The notes beneath the pieces are model-generated. The model was not told the DNA's origin. It searched no databases and saw only the letters and a program-made list of their open reading frames with translations. Shown in pieces: positions 14,001 through 24,825 of a stretch of 64,000 nucleotides of DNA (its first letter is position 1; each line of letters starts with the position of its first letter). Source of the DNA: Gymnorhina tibicen (Eukaryota > Chordata > Aves > Passeriformes > Artamidae); assembly GCA_013399875.1 (NCBI GenBank), contig VXAZ01003882.1:521441-585440 (forward strand). Reading direction: 5' to 3'. The position numbers were made by a program, and so were the translations under genes.

Positions 14001-17000
14001 TGACTGAGGGCCTGCCTTGATGTATCTCTTGCTGTCTAACACACAGTACTGTTAAATAAAGTCAAATAAAATAAGGACCTGCATGAGGGATGTTGAAAGT
14101 AGAGAATTTCTTCCAAAAGCCGTTGGCATGACTTTAGTCTAGGTAGATATTTTATTTCAGGGGCAATGTTAAATCTACCCTCTTTCCCCTCAGACTGGTG
14201 GAAGGAATGTTGTGAAAACTTAGTTTTTAAGCAGATCTCCAAGGTGCTGCCCCTTTGCAGAGAAATATGTTCTGTGTGATTCTATTAGAATGTTTTCAGC
14301 AACTTAGTGGGATTACTTGAAGATTTAAGCATTCTTTGGTTTGAGGAGAAACTGTAAGGCTGGGCCCAGAGAAATTAAATATTGAGGTGAGCGGAACACA
14401 GGAATAGGGCTGCCACAGCATTGTGTTCCCAGTGGTGAGGCTGGGAATGTGTGTCCAGTCTTGCACAGGCTGGGAATGTGTTTCCAGTCTTACACACACA
14501 AACGCATATATACAGCATGGACACGTGTATATGTGCAGAGCAGCACCAACAGATGCAGTCAGTATTAAAATGAACAGCACCAGTGGCTCTTCCTCTTTCC
14601 TTTTTCAGCTGATTCCAATGATATGTGTTACTGGAGTATATATAAGTAAATTAATATAGTATATAAAAATACAAATATATACTTCTCAGTAAATTATTTA
14701 AAAGCAGATATAATGTATATTTTATACTGTTAAATTATATAGAATTATATATAAATGAAAGTAATAGAATAGAAGTAGAATTCCAGAGTGGATCCCAGCA
14801 GTAACTAAGCTCAGACACACACTCTGCCCAGTAGCTGTTCCTGGATCCCAATCTCACGAGTAGCTTGCACCTGGACATACCAATTCCTGAGGCTGAAGTT
14901 CCACTCCAGTTGCCAGTACAGTGCATCTCACACACACAGGTCCCTGGCTGCTGACCAGAACCCACCCTGCAATGTTCATACTGTTCTGCAGCAACTCCTC
15001 CCTAAGCACTTTGCCTGCTCACCACCACGTCCCTCTCGTGCTTTGCTGGTGCTCTGGTTGCTGGCACCACAGACACAGAGGTCCCTGCAACCCTTGGTCT
15101 GGTACCAGCTGTTGGCACTCACCCCCCCACACATCTGCACAGAATGGAGCTCCTCACCCAGGAGAACAGCTAGAAATGACATTTAATGAGACAACAGCAC
15201 AACTGATGAGGTGCAGAGCATGGCCAGGCAAGAGTGATGGCACCTGTTTACATGCAGTGGCCTCTTGATAGTAAGGGGGACATGATTTACACTGTTAGTC
15301 CTATGTATGGACGGAGCCCACATGGTCACTCCTCTGATCCTATGAGGAAGCTTGAGGCACAGTCAGTGTGGCAACATTGCAAGCTTGTATCTTGTGTAAA
15401 TAAAATCACTATGCTGGTTCTGGTCCTAGTCTTGGGCAAAACTATACTTGGACACTAGTTCAAGGATTGTTGCACCAAGTTTTCATGCGAGGAAGATTGT
15501 CCATCGTGAGTGAAACTCATTAGAGTGAGATTCAGCCTGTTCTGAAATGAACATCTAGTAAGCCTAGCTGAGCAGGTCATCTGTGAGCTTCATCAGTGAG
15601 CTGTCTCTCACTGGGAGAAGGGTGGAGTCAAACTGTGTTACCGCAGTGAAAGCGTTGAAACTCTGAGTGTGGTTTACAGCAGTGCAAACAGGAAGGGTGT
15701 TAAAAACGCGCAGCAGAATATTTATTAATCAGTTCTGCAAGCAGAGCAACAGAAGAGAAGCTGCAGCTCTGACTGCAGGGCAGATCCATATGCTTCTTGA
15801 GAGGAGTAAACTTTACCATTTCTGCTCTGATCAGGATATGAGGGATATGAGCAATTTCTTTTCCTTCTGACCAAAAAGCATTTTGAACAGCAACCAACTT
15901 CCCCTGTTTTGGGGGAACTTTGGGAGCAGGGGGAGCTTTTTTCAATGAAACACTGAAAAGCAATCAAAACAGACCCTAAATACAACTGCATAATTTATTC
16001 CATAATACATTTAAATGGAAATGTTGCGGTCCGTTTTCTGAACCAGTAAGTCTGAGGATTCAAGCTGTTGCTAAAGCAGGTAGGCTTAGTGCACTCCTGA
16101 CCCTTGTGCTGTTTTCTCTCTGGAAGTCTGGGGGTCACTAGGCTCAAACCAGGGGTTTTCCTTAGTCCCCTGTGTGCCAGCTGTCACTTTCAACACTGGT
16201 TTGGCTTGTGTCCCACGAGGGCATTGTTTACTGCTCCACAAAGGGCAAAGAATCAGAAGAAAAGTATTTCAGAGGAAAGAGAGACTGTTTAATCACTAGG
16301 TACCTACCTGTCTTCTCACATGGTAATAACTTCCACATTGGACTCCCCCTCACTTCCTGTGCCATGTGACAGATACAATTAATTCCCTTCACTTACAGGA
16401 CGCTAACACAATTTCAAGACAGTTTGTCAAAAGTTGCCTAGTCCTTTGGTCACCTTCTCTTTTGCTGGAAAAAAGTCAGTCTTTATTTTCCCACAGCTTA
16501 TGAGGCCATGACTCTTAATTCAAGGATGATGACAGCAATGCCATATAATGAAAACTTGATCTTGCATGTGAAAACTGGAGAATAGCGATCAGCTTCTAGG
16601 CTTTAACTGCCTGGCCTCAGTCAGTTGAAAGCTTTCATCCTTGAAATCTGGGAATTAACACATGATAGACTGTGCTGCCCAACTATGCTCATTGTCTTTC
16701 AGGTAAAGGATTGAAGCAGTCTTACCTGATGCCATTGCTATCTCCCTTGAGTTAAAAAGTAAACATTTTTTCACATGATAGTAGTCTTTAAATTAAAAGC
16801 AAATTAATTATGAAGAGATACTGTGTTTGCCAAAGCTTCCACGTGCCCTGCAATATCTCCATTATGGAGATTTTAAGTTCTGTCACGTGCAGCCTAGGCA
16901 CACTTCTTAGAGCTAGAGTAAGCACAGTGGGAGTGACTTTAAATATTCTTTATACTCTTTCACACTGATACATTAACAGAGGGAATAAAATGCTGGCAGC

Positions 17001-19784
17001 AGTGAGAATGCAGCCCTACATCTGCTAAAATCCTACTTATGTAGTATAGTCACTTCAGCACTTGTACACATAAAATACACGGGCTTCATAAGGCCTGATA
17101 CGTCAGCAGTCATATTCTGTACTTCTGTTAGACCCAGCTTACCACAAACACATCTAAATCCTTCATAGCTATGGAATCTAGAGTGGGACAGGATGGTCTG
17201 ATTGGTTTGTTGTGTGGTTTTTTACTACGTGCTTTTTCTTTTCCCCTTGTATTGCATAAAGGTCACTATTTGCACGTTTTTTCAGTCTTCATTTTTGCTT
17301 TAGTGTGAGTAAGAAATGAACAAATAAATATATGTTACATGCTTCAACCATAATACAGGTCTACTGGGTTTGGTTTTTTGGTGCAAGGAGAGCAGGAAAA
17401 GAAGAAACCAACGGTTATTCCTGAAACTTTTACTTTGCTACCTTTATATGTAGAAAAAATTACTTGACTCTACTAAGCACTATTCCTAACAAGCAGTGTG
17501 GCATGTAAGTTCATAGTATTTCCAGTACATAAACCTCTCTAGAGATGGCATTTCATTGAATATTTTCTTATCCATTATGGCTCTGACAACCAGCTTGCCA
17601 GGCTAACAGCATCATCCTTTTAGCCAACTTCAGTCACAAGAGACTGAAGTTTAAAGAAGTTAATGCGGTGTCTGACTTCTAGAAGTGCGTAAGTTTAAGA
17701 CTTTTTGCTGCAAAATAGCAAAGTGTGAGTCATTGCTCTTCTGCAGCCAACAGTCCACCAGGGACCAGCATTCTTCATGATGGCAGGCTTAACATCTTTG
17801 GCAGCTTGCTTTGAAATCTCCTGGCCTTGTGTTGATGATACATCTGGAATGCTAAGCAGAAATTTCATTATCAATGTTCCTCAGGGAAAAACCTGACCCC
17901 TCTCATCCCCCCGGTGTTGGACACAAGATTTTCCTAACAACCAGTAATGGAAAACAAGTAACATTTGACATTTGTCTGCATAGCATCTGCAGATTCTGGT
18001 CTGAGCTACATCCCTGGCCATAGTCATAGTCCTTATACAGCTGTTGTCAGTGAAAGCCTTGGATGGGATGAGACAGTGCTGGACACCCAGGCTTCCACAC
18101 AGAAGCAGTTCCGAAGTGTGAATAGCTGAGGTTTCTGTAGTACCCCGGATTACAGTGCCTCAAAATGGACCTTCACAATGGCTTTAGTGCTAGGTAGAAA
18201 CCACTAAAAGTAAATGCACTCAGAAATCTGAAATATTGAATGCTGATGAGAACATGGGAAACTAAAAGATGTCAGAAATGTAATTTTTCTTTGGTTTATC
18301 TGGAACTGGAAGGGGTAAACATCCATAGGCGTGGCCTTTTGCTTAGAAAACCTGGTACACTTAAGCATTTTCAAATACATTTCAAGAGGAAGGAGCTGGT
18401 GAAATCTGTATGTATAAGCCTGATGACAGGGGCACTTACCCAAGATGAGGGAGATGTGTCTTCATTACCTTCCAAGCTGAAAGTTACAGAAGATCTTGCT
18501 GGCCAGGGCTGTAAGTGAGCTACACTTTTGTGTTTATGTCATGATTCTGCAGCACATTTCTTTTGTCTTTCAGGAAAAGATGTGGCTGACAGATGGTACA
18601 GTGAAATAAAAAATTACAGCTTTCAAAACCCAGGGTTTTCTTCTGGGACAGGTAAGTTCAGACTGGGAACTGTCTCTTCAAAAACGCATCTTCTATTATT
18701 ATGCTAAAAACTGGCAAAAGTGTAAAAAAACCTGAGAAATTAGAAACTAAGCAAGATTTGTAGGGGTTTTACAGTACTGCATTTTTCCTCCGACTCCAAA
18801 GTTTTGAACAGGCAGCTTACTTTTAAGGCAAAATAATTTGTAAGAAATACTAAATTGGAATCATATAGGAGTTTTACTAAATGTACTGTGTTGTTGTTTA
18901 CATTGACATGTGACTTCTGCTGAATTATATCACACCACTCACAGAGATCACTTCAGATAAAATTTGGAGACTGGGAATAGACGATTGGCTGCATAATGAC
19001 AATCTAGTGCAGAATGAATTTAAGAACATTATTCCTCAAATAATGCTCAAGCAAGAGAGGTACCTGACCTTGTTTCAGATTAAGAAAATCACGCTTTTCT
19101 CCCTAATTTGGGGATTTGTCTATGCATACAGGGAACAACTGATGGAGCAGCACAATGCAGGGCTGGCTATTAAACTAGGCAGAAGAAGCCACAAAAACAG
19201 TGGTTTTTTTGAACAGTTGCACATGCAAACACATGGGGGAGTATGAGATGGCTAAAGCAAGTGAATAATAGTCACTCTCAGAACTGCTGTTCACACTGCA
19301 TGGAGTAAAGGCTGTGATGTCTTTGTCAAATTTTACGTCAGATACTGATCAAACTACTTCTTTCATGATTGTCCTGCTACGTATTTTTATTTGGATATAG
19401 GACATGGAAATGGGAATAGTAGTATGAAAACAGATCAGATTAGGGTTTTTCAAGATGAAATGGTAGACATAGGGTTCTTTCTTGTGTCCTTAGCTTGTTC
19501 TCATGTTAGACAAAGAAGCAGCTTTGTATTGTTCTTTTTTTTCCCCAGCACCTCACGTGTTAAAGGGAATGTTACAGATTTAGGATCTAAAGTGCATGTG
19601 TATGTTTCTCTCTCTTTCTTCAGGTCACTTCACAGCCATGGTTTGGAAGAACACAAAAAAGATGGGAGTTGGAAAAGCATCTGCTAGCGATGGCTCAACG
19701 TTTGTGGTGGCTAGATATGATCCAGCTGGAAATGTAGTAAACCCGGGCTATTATGAAGAAAATGTTCTTCCTCCAAGAAAATAA
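7973..19784 (+). CDS. GLIPR2: GLIPR2 (GAPR-1), Golgi-associated plant pathogenesis-related protein 1; exons 2-5 of 5
   Basis: CAP-superfamily (CRISP/antigen 5/PR-1) protein. In mammals it is a small N-myristoylated protein on the cytosolic face of the Golgi, in lipid-rich membrane domains; it binds Beclin-1 and dampens autophagy (family knowledge). Coding exons here are 7973-8081, 11564-11667, 18574-18651 and 19624-19784, all with AG/GT borders and phases that join in frame. They give 449 coding nt plus a stop. Adding 13 nt for the missing first exon (Met, Gly, Lys, Ser and the first base of Ala) gives exactly 154 codons, the usual family length. Numbering on that basis, the cleft residues His54, Glu65, Glu86 and His103 are all present, with the CAP signatures [10 protein letters not shown] and GHFTAMVW. 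No signal peptide is expected, as in GAPR-1 and unlike secreted GLIPR1. Exon 1 was not found; it is probably upstream of the window. No frameshift or premature stop is seen, so the gene looks functional. Confidence 0.96.
8082..11563 (+). other. GLIPR2: GLIPR2 intron 2
   Basis: Intron of about 3.5 kb. It holds the alternating purine-pyrimidine tract at 9784-9898. Otherwise I see no repeats or genes. Confidence 0.9.
9784..9898. repeat. 115-bp alternating purine-pyrimidine microsatellite
   Basis: Mostly (AT)n, interrupted by GC and ACACGCATGC blocks but never breaking strict purine-pyrimidine alternation from 9784 to 9898. A block containing ATATATACACGCATGCA occurs twice. The overlapping open frames here (Tyr/Ile and His/Ile repeats) are artefacts of the repeat. 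Confidence 0.95.
11564..11667 (+). CDS. GLIPR2: GLIPR2 exon 3
   Basis: Encodes residues 41-76, including His54 (in VLKHSSES) and Glu65 (in [12 protein letters not shown]), two of the four conserved residues of the CAP cleft. The acceptor CTAG ends at 11563 and the donor GTGAGC starts at 11668. The exon is 104 nt. An apparent longer open frame runs through the exon into intron on both sides, but the splice sites and family alignment limit the real coding part to this interval. Confidence 0.95.
14439..14496. repeat. 29-bp tandem duplication
   Basis: Two adjacent 29-bp copies, 14439-14467 and 14468-14496, each starting GGCTGGGAATGTGT and ending CACA, with two differences between them. Confidence 0.9.
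14780..15350 (-). mobile_element. Possible degenerate LTR (intronic)
   Basis: Read on the minus strand, this has the order expected of an LTR. A region around GAGGCCACTGCATGTAAACA could follow a decayed TATA box. It is followed by CTCATTAAATGTCATTTC, which could be a variant poly(A) signal near 15180, and then a downstream tail. The wording resembles avian LTRs I have seen, but the match is partial and the edges are guessed. Confidence 0.35.
18574..18651 (+). CDS. GLIPR2: GLIPR2 exon 4
   Basis: Encodes residues 76-102, including the [11 protein letters not shown] segment with Glu86 of the CAP cleft and the FSSGTG turn. The acceptor TTTGTCTTTCAG ends at 18573 and the donor GTAAGT starts at 18652. 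The exon is 78 nt, phase 1 on both sides, and too short to stand out as an open frame. Confidence 0.95.
18652..19623 (+). other. GLIPR2: GLIPR2 intron 4
   Basis: Intron of about 1 kb with no recognisable repeats or genes. Confidence 0.9.
19624..19784 (+). CDS. GLIPR2: GLIPR2 exon 5 (terminal coding exon)
   Basis: Encodes residues 102-154 with the [17 protein letters not shown] motif (His103) and the C-terminal ENVLPPRK, then TAA at 19782-19784. The acceptor is TTTCTTCAG ending at 19623. The C terminus ends Arg-Lys where the human protein has Lys-Lys. The reading frame is intact to the end. Confidence 0.95.
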
Positions 19785-21300
19785 CTTTAATTTTTTTTAA
19801 GGTAGCCTTAATTCTTAATGACAAATGAACCTGGATTTGGACCTAACAGTGTTTGAAATAAAGCACGATTCAGTGAAATTTCCTGTTTGATACTGCAGTT
19901 CACTTCTCATTGTGGAGGAAGCAATTACATGTTGCTTGAGTCAATCTGCACATTAGGCCCCTGTTGCTTCTGAGGGGACCTCAGTTTATTTGAGGATGAA
20001 CTATATGCAGCATTTCTGAAGGGTAAAATGGGTAAGATTTTTTTTTTGTAATCGTTTGCATGAACTCTGTGTCAACATGTGAGTAAGCACATGTTGGATG
20101 TCTTTTTTTTTTTTTTTTAAACTTTATAGCTTTCTGTAAACTGAAGATACCAGCTTGTAATTATATTATGTACTCCCAGTTGTCCAGTAGTTTTAAATAA
20201 CTGTACCTCTGTTGCTCTGCCTTTACCTCCTGCTGTTGTGGGACTTTCTATCTGCAAATGGACCATATGCAAAACTTCCCGTGTGAAAGGTACATGTGTA
20301 AAATGTAGTGGCATTCAGACCTGTGTGTTTTTATTGAGAGGATTTCACAGAACACTAAAAGGCTGCTGGCAAAACTGTGTCCATCAAGCAAGCCATAACT
20401 AATGCATGATCTGAAAAAAATGCCTAGAATTGTTTAAATCCCATTTTAGGTGCTAAAATATAAAATATGTTTGAGATGAGTGTATTTCAAGTTCAAAGTG
20501 CATCCTACAGTTTACAGTATGTACCTTGTATTATAATCAAATTGTTTACTTCTGTTACAGAAAAATAAGATTCTACTTTTTGATATTTATGCACAAAAAG
20601 TTTCTTTGATGGTGCACTTTGGATTTTATTTCTCAGTAACTTATTTTTATTTCCTAAGGAATACCTTATAAAGGTGTTGTGCTATACAGACAATAACATT
20701 CCCAAATCATCTTGTCTCCTTTAGTAAGGTAACAACAGGGGTATTCATTGTCATAATGAAGAGATGTTTGCTCTTTATTCATGTTATTCAATAACAGTAA
20801 TATTTCACATGCTGGATTGATGCCTTGAAAACAATGAAGATTTAAATTCCTTAAGAACAAGCCAAGCAAAAATTCTGAGGATACTCTTTTCTCTGATGAA
20901 ACATGGATTGGGCCATTTCATATACTGTGCTTCAATCTGGGGTTTTGTTTTCCTTGTAAATGTTTCTTTTGACTTTTTAAGAGATTCTGTATGCCATAAT
21001 TTGGTTCATGAACAGTGCCATTACAGAAATACTTTTTGTTTACACAGTTGTAATAAACTGCATTCTTATGGCTTGATTATATGTCACTGTGATGGTGTTT
21101 GCTACAATTTTTGCTGTAACCAAGAATTTAACACGTATCATGAACAACTGAAAAATATTTTTGAATATGAACTACTCAAGCCTTTGCTGTTTCCTGATTC
21201 TTTGTTGAATAATCCTTGAATTTTATTTCCAGGACATTAACATATGACACTATTACTTTTGTAACTTGGGGGGAAATAAAAGCAGCAAGTACTCTAGTCC
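19785..21300 (+). other. GLIPR2: GLIPR2 3' UTR with several possible poly(A) sites
   Basis: AATAAA occurs 73 bases past the stop codon (19857-19862), again at 21052-21057 and at 21275-21280. A short (about 100 nt) and a long (about 1.5 kb) 3' UTR are therefore both possible. The stretch is AT-rich, free of recognisable repeats and contains an 18-base T run near 20103-20120. Which signal is used cannot be told from sequence. Confidence 0.6.
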
Positions 21301-22689
21301 AGGAAAGAAAGAAGAGACCTTCTAAGAGAGGCTAAATCGTACAGCAGATCATAAATGCTCACTTCATACAAAGACTGAGCTAAGAGTTGAAGCTGAAGAG
21401 GCGTACCTCTTTCCCTCTCGAGCTCCTGCTTTGTATCTCGTTTCATTCTGCTGCTCCCTCTCTCGGCTGACGTGTTGTCAGTAAAGAAATCCCACTCGAC
21501 TCCCACTCAGGTGTGTGTGTTTCAGGAACTGCAGCCTCGGGGCCTTCCTCCCCTCAACCCGCAGCTGACAAGTGAGATGGGAATGAAAACAGGACTTTCT
21601 AAAAAAAAAATAACAGGCTTGCTGCCACTGACGTAAAGTTAAAAGCTGATGTTAAATAAATTGGCAGTATTAAAATACTCTGGTTTTTTCCTAATGACTT
21701 TCATGCTATTGGCCCTATAATTCCTTGAATGATTGATGCAAAACTGTACATATTGTGGTTGAGTGAGTCAAGTCAGAATCTTTCTCTGCTGCCACCTAGG
21801 TTTTAAGTTCAGAGAGAACTGGGAAGGTAGGTAAAGAGAGGACAAAACAAAACAAAGCTTGCAGTTACCTTTATTTAAAATGATAATGGCAAGTGAACTG
21901 CTGGAGGTTTTTGAGGGGGCATCAGAGGTAACTGGACATGGAAGAAGCACAAAGCCACTCAACTGGCCTCAATGCATGCTTCATGCACTCCACAAAGAGT
22001 CCGTGTAAGTATGACTGTAACAACTAAAAAACCCCAAACTGTTAATTTAATTCTTCATGACCCCAGAATATGATGCTGATACCTTCTGCAAATGAACTCT
22101 GGCTGGGTGGCAAACCATGGTGTATGTAGGAGTCCAAATGTAGAGGAAAGGGTAGCATTGCTGATGTGACTCACTCAAAAGCCACATGATTTTCAGGAAC
22201 TGTAGGCTGGAAGTTGACTTACCAGCCATCAGTATTAAAAGACTGTTTTGGTGTATTCCCCCACTCTCCACCACACCTTGGAGAGTTGTGGAGACTGGGA
22301 GGTGGCGAAGAAAGGTTATCTCCTGTCATGTTAGAGCAAAACAAGATGTTTAGGAGCTTCCTCAGAGTTTTAGAGGTAGAAGTAACATTTGCCCTGGGAA
22401 CAAAGAATGGGCTAAAGTGATAAAAATACCTATTTTTAGAGGCCTGCAGATGATTTCTAAGGTCTTTTTGCAGCAGGAGGAGGAGAAAGAGGAAGAGGAG
22501 GAAGAGGAGGAATTCTTGCTGGTCCAAGGTTTCATTTCTTGTCTTCTGGGTTAAATAATAACAGAGCATTTGGGGAAGAACTGGGATTAGTCTTTAAAAA
22601 GTGCTGGAAAAGGAAGTCTGCATTAAGCATTTTCAATTGCTAGTCTCCCTCCTTTATCTTCCCAAAAGGACAAAACCTCTTCCTAAGGA

Positions 22690-23325
22690 GACTTGAGGGT
22701 TTTGTTTGACTGTAAGTTCAGCATGACCTGACAGTGTGCACTTGCAATCCACAAAGCCAAGAGTGTCCTGGGCTGCATCAAAATCAGCATAGGCAGCAGG
22801 GCAAGGGAGGGGATTCTGCTCTCTGCTCTGCTCTGGTGAGACGCTCTCCCTGCTCCCAGAGTACTGCATCCCTGGAGCATCTGGGGCCCCTGGTGTAAAA
22901 AGGGTGTGGAGCTGTTGCAGTGAGTTCAGAGGAGGCCATGAAGGTGATCGGGGCTGGAGCACCTCTCCCATGAAGACAGGCTGAGAGAGATGGGGCTGAT
23001 CAGCCTGGAGAAGAGGAGGCTCCTGGGAGACTTTGTAGCATTCTTCCAGTGTGTAAAAGGGATCTGCATGAGACCTGGACAGGGACTTTCTACAAGGGCA
23101 CGTAGTGATAGAGGGAATGGCTTAAACTGGCAGAGAGTAGGTTTAAATTAGATAGTAGGAAGAGGTTCTTCACTGTGGGGATGGTGAGGCACTGGCACAG
23201 GTTGTCCAGAGAAGCTGTGGATACCCCATCCCTGGAAGCGTTCAGAGTCAGGCTGGATGGGGCTGGCAAGGAGGATTTGTAACTAGATGATCTTTAAGCC
23301 CAAACCGTTCTGTGATTCTATGATG
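22690..23325 (+). repeat. CR1 LINE, about 640 bp of 3' end
   Basis: The longest CR1 in the window. It can be followed from the ORF2 region (AGTGTCCTGGGCTGCATCAA, then GGAGTACTGCATCC-like text) through GACAGGCTGAGAGAGATGGG and AGAAGCTGTGGATACCCCAT to the tail TGTGATTCTATGATG. The ORF2 part is frameshifted and non-functional. The open frames antisense to it around 22654-22971 are shadows. Confidence 0.93.
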
Positions 23326-23428
23326 AAATATCCCCTTAGTCTAGTACGTAGTTTGCCTTTTTTGACCGCTTACCTTTCCCTCCGCCCCGGTCCCGCTGGA
23401 ACACTAGCCTGGCCCAGGCCGCTCCCGC

Positions 23429-23527
23429 GGTGTCCCGGCGGTGTCCCGGCCGTGTCCCGGCGTTGTCCCGGCCGTGTCCCGGCCGTGTCCCGGCGGTGTC
23501 CCCGCCGTGTCCCGGCGGTATCCCGGC
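23429..23527. repeat. 11-bp GC-rich minisatellite, nine copies
   Basis: Nine consecutive 11-bp units of the form (G/C)GTGTCCCGGC, each with at most a few changes. It begins about 100 bp after the tail of the CR1. Because 11 is not a multiple of 3, all frames stay open and give the Arg/Pro/Gly-rich open frames of up to 182 codons seen on both strands, which are not genes. Confidence 0.95.
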
Positions 23528-23555
23528 AGCGCCGTGGCCGCCGTTCCCGGCACGG

Positions 23556-23569
23556 CCCGCAGGGGGCAG
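23556..23569 (+). promoter_or_regulatory. CTCF-like motif
   Basis: CCCGCAGGGGGCAG matches the vertebrate CTCF core (CCASYAGRKGGCRS) at all but one position. It lies inside the CpG-rich block. Binding is inferred only. Confidence 0.5.
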
Positions 23570-24599
23570 CCGAGCCCTGCGCATCCCGCCCGGCCCCGCC
23601 CGGCCCCGGCGCTCCCGCGGCCCCTCCGGACGGCTCCAGCCCTCGTCCCAGTGTTCCTGAGCCCACGGGGCGATGGCTGAGTGCATTGCACGCAGTCACA
23701 GCACCCACTGCAATAACGCAGGCTGGGGGTTGGGGTTCTGTTGCACGGATTTGACTGAAAATGCGATTTAGAAAGGGTTTAGCTGAGCCCGCCCAAATAC
23801 ACAGTGAGATAAAGTGATGGGAACAGGGAGTGGATTTATATTCTGTCCTTTTTGGGTGAGCCCAGTGTCTGCACCTGTAGCTATGGCTCTGAGGTTGCAG
23901 CTCCACCCACACCTGCATCCAAAATTCACGTTAAACTGTCAGAAAGCAAAGCAATAGTATAGAAATTCACAAAAAGCTTGCATTCAATAAAGTGTCCTGG
24001 CTAACACAGTTCTCAGTGCTGTTTTGTACTCCTGACTCAATAGCTAAACGTCCTCTCTGGCCTTGGGCACACGGAGAAGAAGGTGTTGGATACCTGTAAG
24101 TGTACTCATGGGTGTCTGTCAATGCGTTGGGAGTGGCAGAATACCGAGGAGGGAATCACTGCTTGGAACACTGCTTCAGAGCAGCTTGGCTGGATCTGTA
24201 GTGCTTCCTCCCGTCTGAGGGATAGCAATGTCCTTCCAGGCTGCAATAGGGAGATAAAGATGGCTTCCCCACTCCTGCCTCCACTCTTCTTCATCCCCCC
24301 TCCCCCCCACTTAGCTAGGTTTTCTGCAAAACAGAGAAGAAACCCCTTCCAACAGAGAGTTGACTCTTGGTGGGGTATTGCCAGGAAGGGCTCGTTTGCC
24401 TTATGACAGTGGCAAACCCCTGCATAAAATTACCTATCCCATGTGTTTCTTGCCCAAAGCAAATGGCTTAGAGTGCCTGGCATGCTTTGTGTCCATCCTC
24501 ATGCACAGGCTGAGTCTCCTCTTAGAAGCCTCAATACAAAAGCTCTGCCAGTGTAAAGAAGCATGAAGCCATTTCCCCCTGTCCTTCCATCCCAGATAC

Positions 24600-24825
24600 C
24601 CTACGAAATTACTTTCTCCAGACAGAGTTACATTGTGGAAAGTGTGTTGAGTCACCATCCCTGCAGATATTTAAAAGATTTGGAGTTTAGGGACATAGTT
24701 TAGTGCTGGAATTGGCAGTGCTGGATTCTTGGCTGGATTTGATAGTCTTAAAGGTTTTTCCCCATCGTAAAAGGTACTATGTTTCTCTGTTTCTATGAAT
24801 TGTTTCTCTGTTTCTGTGAATCGTT
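24600..24825 (+). repeat. CR1 LINE, 3' end (older subfamily)
   Basis: GAGTCACCATCCCTGCAGAT, GTTTAGTGCTGGAATTGGCA and GATAGTCTTAAAGG follow the order of a CR1 3' end. The tail is duplicated as two 21-bp units (24780-24821) ending CTATGAAT and CTGTGAAT. Confidence 0.75.

Larger units (their letters stand above)
11668..18573 (+). other. GLIPR2: GLIPR2 intron 3
   Basis: Intron of about 6.9 kb. It contains a perfect-length 29-bp tandem duplication (14439-14496), an AT-rich stretch near 14630-14760 and a possible degenerate LTR around 14780-15350. Open frames of up to 145 codons on both strands show no recognisable protein features. Confidence 0.85.
23380..23690. promoter_or_regulatory. Small CpG-rich block (CpG-island-like)
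   Basis: GC content and CpG density rise sharply here relative to the AT-rich surroundings. The block combines an 11-bp GC minisatellite, GC boxes (repeated CCCGCCCGGCCCCG near 23585-23610) and a CTCF-like motif. No TATA box or recognisable first exon is seen, and no known gene starts here. The block could be an orphan promoter or simply a GC-biased minisatellite. Confidence 0.5.

Noticed and set aside
23287..23918. Open frames of 155 and 182 codons rich in Arg, Pro and Gly
   Set aside because: Produced by the 11-bp GC minisatellite, which keeps all frames open on both strands; no recognisable domain.
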